NCBI GenBank assembly: GCA_914767885.1
Contig: CAJZBQ010000047.1
Coordinates: 806,001-870,000 of the forward strand
Direction: 5' to 3'
Length of the DNA: 64,000 nt
From: Blepharisma stoltei
Taxonomy: Eukaryota > Ciliophora > Heterotrichea > Heterotrichida > Blepharismidae
Position numbers and translations under genes: made by a program. Position 1 is the stretch's first letter; each line of letters starts with the position of its first letter. Below, piece by piece: positions 12,201 through 22,640 of the stretch. The notes under the pieces were generated by a model. It worked only from the letters and a program-made list of their open reading frames with translations. It did not search any database and was not told where the DNA came from.

Positions 12201-13374
12201 TCATGAGTTTGATAATGAATTGGTAAATATAGTATTTGACTGCCTATATTCTTGCACAGAAGACTATACAAATGACAAAAGAGGCGATGTTGGAAGTTGG
12301 GTCCGAGGTGCCGCAATCCAATCATTACAGATGATTGTATCAACCGGAATAGCAATTTCAGAGCCAGCTTGGGAAAAAATAATTTGTGTATTACTCCGTC
12401 AGCTAGTCGAAAAAATCGATAGACTCCGACAGCTGGCTGGCGATATCATTACTAGCCTTCTACAAAACTTTACACTTCCAGCCTGGAGCCAAATTCTTCT
12501 CCCTATTTTTGTCTATAACCAAGGCTATATGCAGCAGTTCAAAGAAACCCAAGAAAAGCTGCAAAAAACTGAGTCACTTCCAGACCAGTCAGAAATGCCA
12601 ATCCAATCAATTACTTCAAACTACGAGAGATCAAGCTTATGGAGTGTCCCCAATTTTGCATTCCCCTTAGTTGTCCCATTACTTAATGAAAGCCGCTTCA
12701 GACGTGACATGATAAGAGGAATTATCGTCAGCGTCGGAGGAATCACTGAGTCCACCGTAAAAAGCTCCTCAGAAGAACTCGTAAAATACGCAAAAAGAAA
12801 TAAAGAAATCGTGTGGGATTTATTGAACATTTTTAAAGAAGCTGAAGAAAGGCTGCAGATTCCATTTATGAAGACGTGGAGCTTGCTATTTAAGCATATT
12901 CCAAGCATCAATGAGATGAGCGAGTTTGGCCATCAGCTGCTGCTTGTGACGCAGGAATCCATAAAAGCAAGCAAAGATATCCATAAATGGCTGAATTCGT
13001 TAGGAGTTTTTACAGCGCTGCTGGATAATCCACAATGCTCAAGAGAAGCCTTGAGAATTATGGTAGGAGCTCTTGGGCAGGCATATCCAAAGGTAAGGGC
13101 ACAAGCGGCGCAAAATCTGTATTCATTTTTCTTAGGTGTTGATTCACACAGTACTTTTTGCAGCTCGGAAGAAGCGTTTAATAAGATGGTTGACATGATT
13201 ATCAACACTTCGTGGATTTTAAGTCTAAAAGAAGTAAGGCCGGTGAGAAATGAAATATTTTTGCTGTTAGGGATGGAGCCACCTAAGGTTAAAGTAACAG
13301 CCAAAAAAGATGAAGATTCGAAGGAACAAGAAGACGAGAGCTATAAATCACTAGTGAGAGAAATGGGCTATTAA
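9212..13374 (+). CDS. TBCD: tubulin-folding cofactor D
   Basis: 1281 residues after removing a 16-nt intron (9413-9428) and the MITE at 9649-9946 with one TAA. TBCD takes beta-tubulin from cofactor A/B complexes and assembles the alpha/beta dimer with cofactors C and E in the cytosol. Diagnostic stretches are QYQEQAGLLDPHLEQW, the WLSIIVIVPFD segment, WRYFRGSRSLVANLES, VVRWSAAKAIGRITGRL, DSAWHGGCLALGELARRG, INCRRAASAAFQEHVGRQG and LYRGKGGQIIRIAVCR. The length is close to animal TBCD (about 1190). UGA encodes Trp at conserved sites such as LEQW and ASWRYFRG. A 28-nt intron (9401-9428) is also in frame, but the 16-nt version keeps the hydrophobic helix before QYQEQ. HEAT-like repeats run through most of the protein. 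Confidence 0.97.
9649..9946 (+). mobile_element. MITE family A inside TBCD
   Basis: 298 bp between TAA repeats (9646-9648, 9947-9949). Removing it with one TAA joins EPVFYYL to SNLTEGTLWQSHYSLLIWLS, which matches the unbroken TBCD family here. It is the best-anchored excision in the window, because the host protein is conserved on both sides. Confidence 0.9.
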
Positions 13375-13720
13375 TGAGTTAAAGCTTAATTTGAGTAAGA
13401 TTAGAGTAGTAAATGAGTGTTTAGATTTATGGTTATCATAGTTATATTAGTACTAAATATTAGCCCTTATTAAATCAATTCATAATTTTTGGCCTGGAAT
13501 GACTTATATTTGCTGTTAACGATATCGCTCTTGATATTAATAATCTTTTCTATGAAGTCCTAATTTTTCCATATTATACCTTTTTCAAATAAATGAAAGA
13601 AACAAATTGGAGTTCCGAGATATGAATCCCCAATTATAGTGCACTTCATTAAACATCTGTAAACCATTTATTATAGGGAAATTAAATAGAGTTTTTTTTT
13701 TAAAAAATAATTAACGTATT
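13375..13720. other. convergent intergenic spacer
   Basis: Between the 3' ends of TBCD and the receptor gene. AT-rich, nothing else seen. Confidence 0.5.
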
Positions 13721-16700
13721 TTATTCTACTGACTTAAGCGGAACAATCTTCGAGCTTTTCCCTCTGAAACTAAATGCAAATTTAAACAAAGTGCTCGTAT
13801 TTTTTACCGTTTTTCTAAAAAGTAAACTTGGGTATTTTTTCCTTTGAACTATCCAGCCGATCATTGCGATAACAATATACCCAAAAATTAATATAAATAT
13901 CCAAGCAATGCTTGAATTTTTTTGAAGGCCTATATTAATTGTTGCCAAAAATGAAGTTCAAGTTACAGCTATTAGGCTTAGAGAAAGTCATCAGCTGAAC
14001 CGAGGATAATTATAAGCTTTATGCTTAAATGTGAAGATCACAAAACTGATAGCTACAATTGTAAATAAAATCCCATGTATTAATTCCTCAGCTCTTTTGA
14101 CTGTTTTATTCATAAGGATAAGAACGACTTGGAATATCGTTTTTGCCATTAAATGCAATGGGGTATATTTCACATGGATTAAAGGCTCTAGTTCTTGTCA
14201 GAGCGGCCTACAAAAAACAGCTAAAGGCTCATAAATCAAAAGACAGAGCCCAGAAATTGCGGCATATATTATATGACTATCTTTTCAGCAGAATTGGTAG
14301 CAGTCTTTTACCATATAGCTGTCTGTAAAATTATTTCCAATTGATTTATCACATACAAAAACATCCAATAAGACTGATACTATGGGGATAAACATCAGAT
14401 TTCCAAGAACTGGCATCAATAAATCTGCTAATTGATTCAAAAATCTTAAAAGAGGAACTGAGGGAAATTTTTCGTCAAGTCTTAATAAAACATTGGTCGA
14501 CAAAATAACCCATAGCAGCACACAGGCAAATATAAAATCAAGGAAAATCCAAAAGACCCCATTTGTTGCTTTTATTACGTGGTTAAGGTCTAAAGATACC
14601 ATGTTTCCTATATTTTCTATTAAAGAGTTAATCGGTGTAATATCTGGCCCCATCGCTAGCAATTGAAAAAACTCTATTACAACGGTAGCGCCCATCATAA
14701 AATCTTCAATAGAAATTTCCTGCTTTGTTGTCAGCTGGTCCACTTTTATATTCCATCATTTTTTCCAAATATAAAACGTCAGCAATGCGGTATTCAGACC
14801 CACAGCAATACATATGCCAAAAATTAAGTATCTCCCTTTGCCAAAAGTTCTAATTAAAGTATCTGGAAATGGGCAATCTCCATTAATCACCCTCAGCAAA
14901 TGAATAGAAGTTGTATTTCCTGGATACAAGAGAGGTTTAAGAACTTCAAGAATAATAGACCCAGTTGGCCTGAAAAAAGCATTATCACTAATAGTCACAT
15001 CGCCTGTATCAGGATCCATTACAGCGTTCTGCAAAACAACAAGTTCAACAATTCTATTATTTGTTCCATTATCTATTTGCACCTTGCCAGAGCATCCCGT
15101 GAACTTTTGTTTTCTTACATTCGATATCATTTGGGTTCCATTCCTATAATCCTGACCTCGATGAATCATAAATTCAAGTGACAAAGCGCCTAAATATAGC
15201 GCGTCAAAATACCAGCACGGTGGAATTTGGCGGTCAGTTTTGTCAATCCCATATCTTGATTGAAGCAAATCTGCTACCATTGCCCCAGTGCTTCCAATAT
15301 AAGCTGGCTGCTCAAAAGCCATTGAGGGAATACTCACTTCTTTTACTTGTTGAAGATAAGCTGCGCCTGAGGAATACATAGACGACATAACTCCAGGAAT
15401 GCAATAATAAATAAGAAGGTCTCAACTCCTCATGCCTAAGTCGTAAAACATTTTTATACCGTCAGGGGCAATATTGGGAAAAACTGCGAAAACTATTAAT
15501 CTTGCATTACTATTTATAGCTTCTTGAAAAACATGGGAATAATTCGCTTTTAAAGTACTGTAGTAAGAATTTGCAGGGAATGATCGAGAGTTAGGGCTGT
15601 TGAGAATATCAATTTTATAGTCTTTAGCTTCGTGTACAAAATTGGTAGCCCACTGGCTGGTAAAAGCATCTACTTGATGGATAAGGGCGCAACTATTTCA
15701 GCCAAGGGTATAGAGCATTTTGACTGCCAAAGATGCGATATAAGTGGCATCAAAGCTCACCCTTGCAAAATATGGGTAATTTGCGCTTGAAGAAAGAGTG
15801 TTTGAACCTATTCTTGCTCCTATTTGGGGGATAGTTAAGTTTAGCTTCATAAAGGTTGATATAAGGCCTAATAAAACTGTTGTGCTGCTTGGAGGGATGT
15901 AAAATAGCCCAATATTGGTTATGTTTTTGTTTATACAGCTTAACTGATATGACGAGTTTAATGCTGTTGCTCCACAATCGAAATCATTTCCTTGAATTTC
16001 AAAATTCTCAAGAATTCCTAGTTTTTCTTCATTTAGTAATGAGATCGCTAAGTGGCTGCCTGTAAATTCAATTGCATTGTACGGATAATCTTGAACTCCA
16101 TTAGGATTATGAATCCCACTGTTCAGGCCTACTTGCAAGATTTTTTTTTTAGATGAAGGTATTATTTGTGAATTTTTTCCTATAAAAATAATATCGCTAA
16201 AATGATTTTCCGATGTATCAGCAATTAGCTCATGAACTCCATTTTTTACATTGACTAAGCTAAAAGCAGTCACACAAAAATGATTTGGGCACATTCTTTC
16301 AGCAACCTCTTTAACTATGAATTGATTATCAATTATTATTCCTCTATTGACTTCCTCATTCTCAAAAATTTCAATTAAAATGGATATCTGGCAAGAGATA
16401 TGATCTTCTTTCGAATCAGTAAGCTCTTCAAATCTGGGAGTAATAATTAGCGATCCTTCTAACGTAGAATTATAGCTGCTTTCAATATTCATCAAAACTG
16501 AGCTACCTGCTTCTAGCAAGTTTTCTCTAGTTAAATTATCCACTATTTTTCATGCGACATCTAAGTCCGTAAATAAATAATATAGTCGTTTGCGCATTTT
16601 GTGAGACGAACTCTGCGTGTGAGTCATCCCAATATATCAAAAAAATTCAAAACATAGAGTCTCATACTGTGTGTCTCCATTGTGAAAAATATTTTTGACA

Positions 16701-17611
16701 TGTGGAGGATTAGCCTACATGCCAGATACGTCCGCAAAATCTTTAAGGGACTATATAAATTTGATCCCAAATTAAAAACCTCTCTATTAACTATTTCCGC
16801 TATATTTGAGCAGCTCTGGATTAAAAAATAATTGAACTCATTGGAATAACTACTATTAATAAGATCTTTTAAATAGAAAAATTCCTCAATCTTCCCTCCG
16901 TGAGCGAACAAACTAATGAAAATCCCTATTTCGTGAGAAAACCTTTATGAATGAACAAAATTTTTTTTTAATATAAAAAATTCTGTTATGAAATTGAGTT
17001 TTAAACAGCTCATCGCATAAAGCATAAATTTTATAAATTAAAGTAATTTTTCCTTCTCATTCTTACTATATGGAGTTTTTTAAATTTAAACAGAATTTTT
17101 TTCCTATTAAAATTAATCCACTTTAATAGGCAGAAAATTTTTTGGCTTGCTCTTGGAAAGGAAGGGAGTCAGATAAGAAGAAAACCCCAGTTGTCCAATT
17201 GAATTTTTTTAGTGTGTTTATAATAGCTTTCAAGTAACTGCTTTTCTCAAAGTTTAATGAATAGGTTCATTTGTTGTAGCTTTCTTGGTAGTCGTCCATA
17301 AGAAAGTGAACAAAACTATTTGTTTCAGCAAGCTGAGATAAATGATAATGTGTGTTTCAGTCATAGGATGCATCAATAATTGATCAATCTTTGTCGCTGC
17401 TTTGAATTAATGAATCAGCTGACTCTTTTACTACTCATGTTAATGTAAAATTATTATATGTTGGCTTTATTTTTGAATTAAGCTTGCTTTGTACGATGCT
17501 TATGTCAAAATCTTGGTTTTCGCTGTACACAATTAAGAAATCAAGAGAATTTGAAATCGCAATTGATAGAAGTAAGACAATAAGCAATACCATCAATATA
17601 TTTTTATCCAT
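13721..17611 (-). CDS. receptor with extracellular ligand-binding fold and multiple membrane segments
   Basis: 1144 residues after removing two insertions (16889-17168 and 16583-16753); the total stays in frame. The start at 17611 gives a clear signal peptide (MDKNILMVLLIVLLLSIAIS). About 600 residues with many N-glycosylation sequons follow. They have the pattern of the type-1 periplasmic-binding / ANF-receptor fold, e.g. YLKAIINTLKKFNWTTGVFFLS, LFTDLDVAWKIV and FTSQWATNFVHEAKDYKIDI. After residue about 790 come several hydrophobic helices (YLIFGICIAVGLNTALLTFYIW; FWIFLDFIFACVLLWVIL; and more). The order (ligand domain, then membrane bundle, short tail) resembles class C GPCR-like receptors, but I cannot confirm exactly seven helices. 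Many UGA-Trp codons. Role: probably sensing an external ligand (inference). Confidence 0.75.
16583..16753. mobile_element. imperfect palindromic element in receptor gene
   Basis: 171 bp with roughly 50-bp imperfect inverted ends starting TAGTC (TAGTCGTTTGCGCATTTTG against TAGTCCCTTAAAGATTTTG), flanked by TA. Left in place, it puts a TAG in the receptor frame. Removed, it joins GSNLY to YLFTDLDVAW. Tc1/mariner-type MITE by its ends. Confidence 0.75.
16889..17168 (+). mobile_element. MITE family A (divergent) in receptor gene
   Basis: About 280 bp. Recognisable CCCTCCGTGAGCGAAC end and GAAGGGAG end, flanked by TCA on the + strand (TGA in gene sense: 16886-16888 and 17169-17171). Excision gives NWTTGVFFLSEEFFYLKDL in frame. 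A TA-bounded alternative is also in frame but lies outside the element ends. Confidence 0.75.
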
Positions 17612-17842
17612 AATTTTTGCACGGATCTTTTATCTTAATTCATGGAGATTATTTAGCAGGTGCTGTTTTTAAAAGAAAACTTAATAAGTTATTTCTGATT
17701 ATCCACTAAAGCATATAAAATCAATTTTTAATTTTATGATACTTAGCTTTATTTTATTAGGAATATTTAAAAAAAATAATTAAGATATTTCACTTGTTTA
17801 GATTTTTTAAAAACCCATATTTTTTAAAGTTAATAATAATTA

Positions 17843-18048
17843 TAGCGTAGGCACGCATACTAAGTCTTTCCTTACAGCTTTGAGAGCTGATCAGTAACCT
17901 AGTGACGAGTCAACTTCAGTTGGCCAAAATTGATTCTTATCCAGGATTTGTCAACTTGGAGTTGACTCGTCTACTTTAGTTGCCAGCCAGCTTTCAAGTT
18001 TGCCAAGGAAGACTCAATGCCAAGTTCGCGAAAAGTGTGCCCACACTA
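17843..18048. mobile_element. palindromic MITE, TAGCGTAGGCAC ends
   Basis: 206 bp with imperfect inverted repeats along nearly the whole length (outer TAGCGTAGGCACG against TAGTGTGGGCACA; inner GACGAGTCAACTTCAG against GACGAGTCAACTCCAAG), flanked by TA. Intergenic between the receptor start and the next gene. Confidence 0.75.
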
Positions 18049-18256
18049 TATAATAATTGATTGCATATCAACTCTGAAGATATGATATAAAATATTAAAC
18101 TAATAATCCAAAAATCGTTTATAAAGGAGAAGTGATAATTAATATATAATATCATTTTTATTCGTTATTAATTCATTCCCTACTTATAAATAAAATAGCA
18201 AACGCATCAAAGAATTACCTTATTCAATTTATTTAGTAGAATTTTCAAGAAAACAT

Positions 18257-19246
18257 TTAAAAGATCTTAAGCTGATGCATATTTTCTTGTGGTACTTTTT
18301 TGTCTTCTCTTAAACAGTTTTTCCACAATAAAAATGATTTTTGTGCAACAGTATCGTATTTATACGATAATTTTCTCAAAATATTAGCATATCTTTTATT
18401 TAATCTATGGCTCCTTATTTTATCTCTCTGAGTTTTAACAAGATGAATCGTATTTATCATTGTAGTGATTTGCTGCTTTGCTTGAGTAGAAGCTCCAGTC
18501 AATCTATCAGAAGTTGATTTTAATTCCAAGTTTTTCGCTTTTAGCTGTTTACATTTGTCTTTTTGATTTTTAATTTCAGTTTTAAGTTTTCTGTTGTCGT
18601 CTGCTAATTAGATTAGATTATGTTATGTATTTAAAGTCCATAATTCGTGGACTATATACCGCGGGGGTGGCAGAGTATAACCTCATTAAGTCAGGACCGA
18701 AAACCCACGATTTCTCGGTAGAGATGAGGTCAAGGAACAGCTCATACTGATTTAGCTGACCGTCTCCATTTCCAACTTGATACGTTGGCCAAGTCAACGC
18801 CAACACTGCCCTTTCCATCGCCAGATCCGCTCCTTTTCGAGCGCCTTATTTGGAGAGACTCCCGTCATTGGCCTGATGTCTAACTCGCCTACGAGTAACC
18901 ACCCAAAGGTTTGTTCGCAAAAACAGCAGTCTTCGCGCTTAGAGTTCTTGCTTTAAGGTCCCAAACATTTCTGGGCCAATTCCTGACTCCAAAAAACCAT
19001 GCCGAATATACATGGATAACCACCACTGAGAGGGTGGGTCGGTCGCGGTCGCCATTTTCTGTATATATTTTTGTCTGCTAATGATTTGATTTTTAGGATT
19101 AATGTTTGAGAAAGCTTGCTCACCTCGTTTATTTGCTTATTTTTAAATAGAACATCACCTATTTCTTTGCATAGTTCGTCTGATTGTTCTCTGATTTGGG
19201 TGAAATCGTCAGCATTATTTTTTTCTTTGCCTTCTGAACACCCCAT
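18257..19246 (-). CDS. N-terminally acylated coiled-coil protein, retroposon-interrupted
   Basis: 171 residues after removing 18609-19072 and one 10-bp repeat. It starts MGCSEGKEKN: Gly2 for N-myristoylation and Cys3 for palmitoylation, the usual dual-lipid membrane anchor (inference from motif). The rest is helical and charged, with heptad-like runs such as LSQTLILKIKSLADDNRKLK spanning the join, so excision restores one continuous coiled coil. No family recognised. Ends at TAA 18257-18259. Confidence 0.7.
18609..19072 (-). mobile_element. non-LTR-type retroposon with 10-bp target duplication
   Basis: 464 bp, GC-rich against its host. The direct repeat GTCTGCTAAT lies at 18599-18608 and 19073-19082. 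In its own sense it begins with a run of A then ATGGCGACCGCGACC and ends in a TAATC-repeat tail (ATTAGATTAGATTA on the + strand). It interrupts a coding exon. The repeat contains a TA. Confidence 0.85.
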
Positions 19247-19473
19247 TTAAAATTTATATGAGTTTCGGCAGTTATTAAATTTCAAAAGCAATTGAATATT
19301 TCTATTAAGCTAACTAAGGAGCTATGGATCAATATATAATTCTAATTAATTATTGTAAATATTTCATTAATTATATATTGTCCATTGTTGTTGATAAATT
19401 TAATTATATTATCTCGTAAAAGCTTCCTTATCTGCTTATTAGATATTTTTTGCTTATATTTCTCTAACTCTAA

Positions 19474-20109
<636 letters not shown>

Positions 20110-20323
20110 ATAGATAATGCTGTATAGTTTTGTGATCGAAGAAATTTTATAGAGATGTGAGCTCTCATCACAAGTTCTTTGGGTTAAAGTTAACGTCTTA
20201 TTTAGATCTTTATATAAGCATATCTAAGAAAAATTAATCTCAATCCTTTACTGAAGATTAAGCAATTTGCATGATTTACCGAAGAAAAATTTTAATTTGA
20301 TATTTTCAATAATGAAGTTTTGC

Positions 20324-20710
20324 TTAGTCACTTTCTTGCTCCTCTTCATGCGTCTCTTCTTTTTTCTTTCTCTTTTTTATGCTAGGCTTTTTTGGAGGCT
20401 CAGCAGCAACGAGCATCGGATTTTGGAGGCATTTTGTTCGAATTGCTTCAAACATTTTATCGTTTTCTATAACTTGAGCTCTGAATGTATTTTACATATG
20501 TCATAAAGTTAATTTTGAATCTCCTTGCTGAACTGCTAGATCACTTGACAACAAAGTTAGCTTTTGAATGAATTCTTCAGTGATTTTGCATATAAGATAA
20601 GGAGTTGATGAAGATAATTTTCCAATATCTTGATTTGATTGGACAATTTTTTTGATACGGTTCTGTATATATTTTACAGGTGGGAACGAGAGATTGTTCT
20701 TATTTTTCAT
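20324..20710 (-). CDS. histone-fold protein (NC2-alpha / NF-YC / Dpb3-like)
   Basis: 123 residues from two exons, with a 15-nt intron at 20481-20495 (GTAAAATACATTCAG). The core reads NRIKKIVQSNQDIGKLSSST, then KITEEFIQKL and LTLWHIAQVIENDKMF, the three-helix histone fold of the CBF/NF-Y family. The IKKI and DIGK pattern is nearest to Dr1-associated protein (NC2-alpha); DNA polymerase epsilon and CHRAC small subunits are alternatives. The tail is basic then acidic (KKRKKKEETHEEEQESD). Splicing is needed to complete helix 3. Start chosen at ATG 20710; a TTG-initiated extension to 20746 is unlikely. Confidence 0.8.
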
Positions 20711-21173
20711 AGCAATATTTATCTGACTTATCCATAATGATTCCAAAGACTTAAAATATGTCGAATTCGTGTCTAGAATAAAAACTATTCAAGCAGAGAT
20801 ATTATAGAGCAAATACTTAGCAAATTTTCTGCTCTCTTGCTAAAAAAATTGAATAATCTAATTATTAAGAATTGATTTAGTTATAAATGTCAAATTTTTT
20901 ATATGCTTATAAAAGGCTTCTCAAAAGCACACCTAAGGTAGAGCATAAGGCCGATTTAAAGGGTTTCAGCATATTCCAAAATTAATTATCTTGAGATAAA
21001 TTCTATTTTGCCGAAAGGTTTATTGACCCTCATCCTTTGCCATTTTTAGGGAAAGTCAGCGATAGGCAGGATAATAACCAAAAAATCTACGGGAAATATA
21101 AGATTTTCTCAAGAGCTATTCGATCTTAAACGTTAGTATTAAATTTAAAGAAAATAATTATAAGTTTCATTAA
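20711..21173. other. non-coding spacer
   Basis: AT-rich. No gene recognised. Confidence 0.45.
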
Positions 21174-21599
21174 CTAGTTTAGCCCATCATGCTTCGACAC
21201 TATATGCGATTTTATATCAACCCTCTTTATTGGCTGCTCATCTTCACAGCTTTCACATTTAAATAGAGTCGCAATTTTCTCTGCAGAAGGCTGTTCAGCC
21301 ACTAGTCTGAAGAAAATTGTCTTGCCTGTAGACTTATTTTCTATGCTAAGTCGGCTAGGGCTTGTATTGTGATTTTCGTATGTAGTTAGATCAGAATCCA
21401 CTTGTTTTCCTTGGGAAGAATTATAAGCATTTTTTATTCGAAAGAAAAATTCTGAAGCTTGCTTTGAGGTTAGGCCAAGGTCGTCTACAATTGAAAATAG
21501 ATCTTTTGCTATAAAGAAGAGGGATTCTAAATCACAGCCAAGCTCATCAAGTTTTCTGAGGCTTGATGTGCTTCTGTTTACAATATACTTGAGATCCAT
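21174..21599 (-). CDS. small protein with C-terminal C2H2-like zinc site
   Basis: 141 residues starting at ATG 21599. The N-terminal two thirds is helical and unrecognised. The C-terminus CESC...HIVSKH (spacing C-x2-C-x12-H-x4-H) could bind zinc. No intron or insertion seen. Function unknown. Confidence 0.65.
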   Translation of the reverse strand: MDLKYIVNRSTSSLRKLDELGCDLESLFFIAKDLFSIVDDLGLTSKQASEFFFRIKNAYNSSQGKQVDSDLTTYENHNTSPSRLSIENKSTGKTIFFRLVAEQPSAEKIATLFKCESCEDEQPIKRVDIKSHIVSKHDGLN

Positions 21600-21803
21600 C
21601 TTATTTTTATCAGGGGGATCCTTAAATTAATACTCAGAATAAATTTATCTCTAAAAATTTGCATATCATATATTTGATAAAGATCAATTATATTTTAAAT
21701 TTGAGTATCATCTTTAAATTTATCCTGCTGGGCTATCTTTATTGGCTAAAAAAATGCCTCACTAACTTCATGGTCCTATGGCAGGTTAAATATAAATAAC
21801 TTA

Positions 21804-22298
21804 CTCCCCTTGTGCATGGAGCGGGTTAAATTTTTTTTAAATATTTTATAAATAAATTTTTTTAAAAAAATCCATATTCGAGTAATTCTAAAGCAAAATA
21901 TTAACTTAATTTGTAATATTTATGTTTTAAAATGTAAGCTGTCTAAAATTAAACAGAATTAGCTTATACTAATTGCCAGAGAATGGCGCTATTTGCGCCA
22001 TTCTCTGGCAATACGGAAAATCTCTCCACACGGGCACGATTTTCCACGTGTGGAGCCATTTTTTCACACGTGGAAGTCAGGATTCTCGCGTGTGGAAAAA
22101 TGGCTCCACACGTGGAAAATCGTTCCCGTGTGGAGCGGATTTTCGGTTGCCCGAGGATGGCGTAAATAGCGCCGTCCTCGGGCAATTCTATATCACTTAT
22201 ATATCAAAATTTTTAGATTAAACAATTTTTTTGGTTCACTGAGGGGCAAAAAATAGGGATTTTTCAAATGATTTTGTTCGCTCACTGAGGGGAGTGAG
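21804..22298 (-). mobile_element. MITE family A carrying a nested fold-back element
   Basis: Left end after TTA (21801-21803). The right end has GTTCGCTCACTGAGGGGAG, with flank TGA or TAA unclear. The interior is split by the hairpin element at 21972-22188, so that element arrived later. Confidence 0.7.
21972..22188. mobile_element. fold-back element family D, nested
   Basis: 217 bp built of three palindromes. Each end is its own hairpin (TTGCCAGAGAATGGCGC... and TTGCCCGAGGATGGCG...). The centre is a large inverted repeat with several CCACACGTGG-type motifs. Same plan as 52353-52580. Confidence 0.8.
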
Positions 22299-22640
22299 TA
22301 ATTAATAGTAACATGATAGATATTCGTGAGTAACATTTTCCATTAATTGAACGTGAAACGAGTAGCAACTTTTATCAGTTAAAGAGTGAATCTTAATAAC
22401 TCTGACAGAATTGCTTTTTTGAGTCTAGACTAAAACCTTCAAGGTAAATCAAAAATAAATGAAACTCGCAGAATACCTTTATTTATGACAATAACTTGAT
22501 AAGATTATTAGTATTTATACAATAAAAATAAAATTAATAGAATATTTTTCTATTTAAAATATTGCAGCAGAAGCTAACAGTTTTTTTCTTCCTGCAAAAC
22601 AATTTTCACTTTTTCTTCCATTTATAATCTTGAGACAGCT
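22299..22640. other. non-coding upstream region
   Basis: AT-rich region before the double-tetraspan gene. Nothing seen. Confidence 0.45.
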
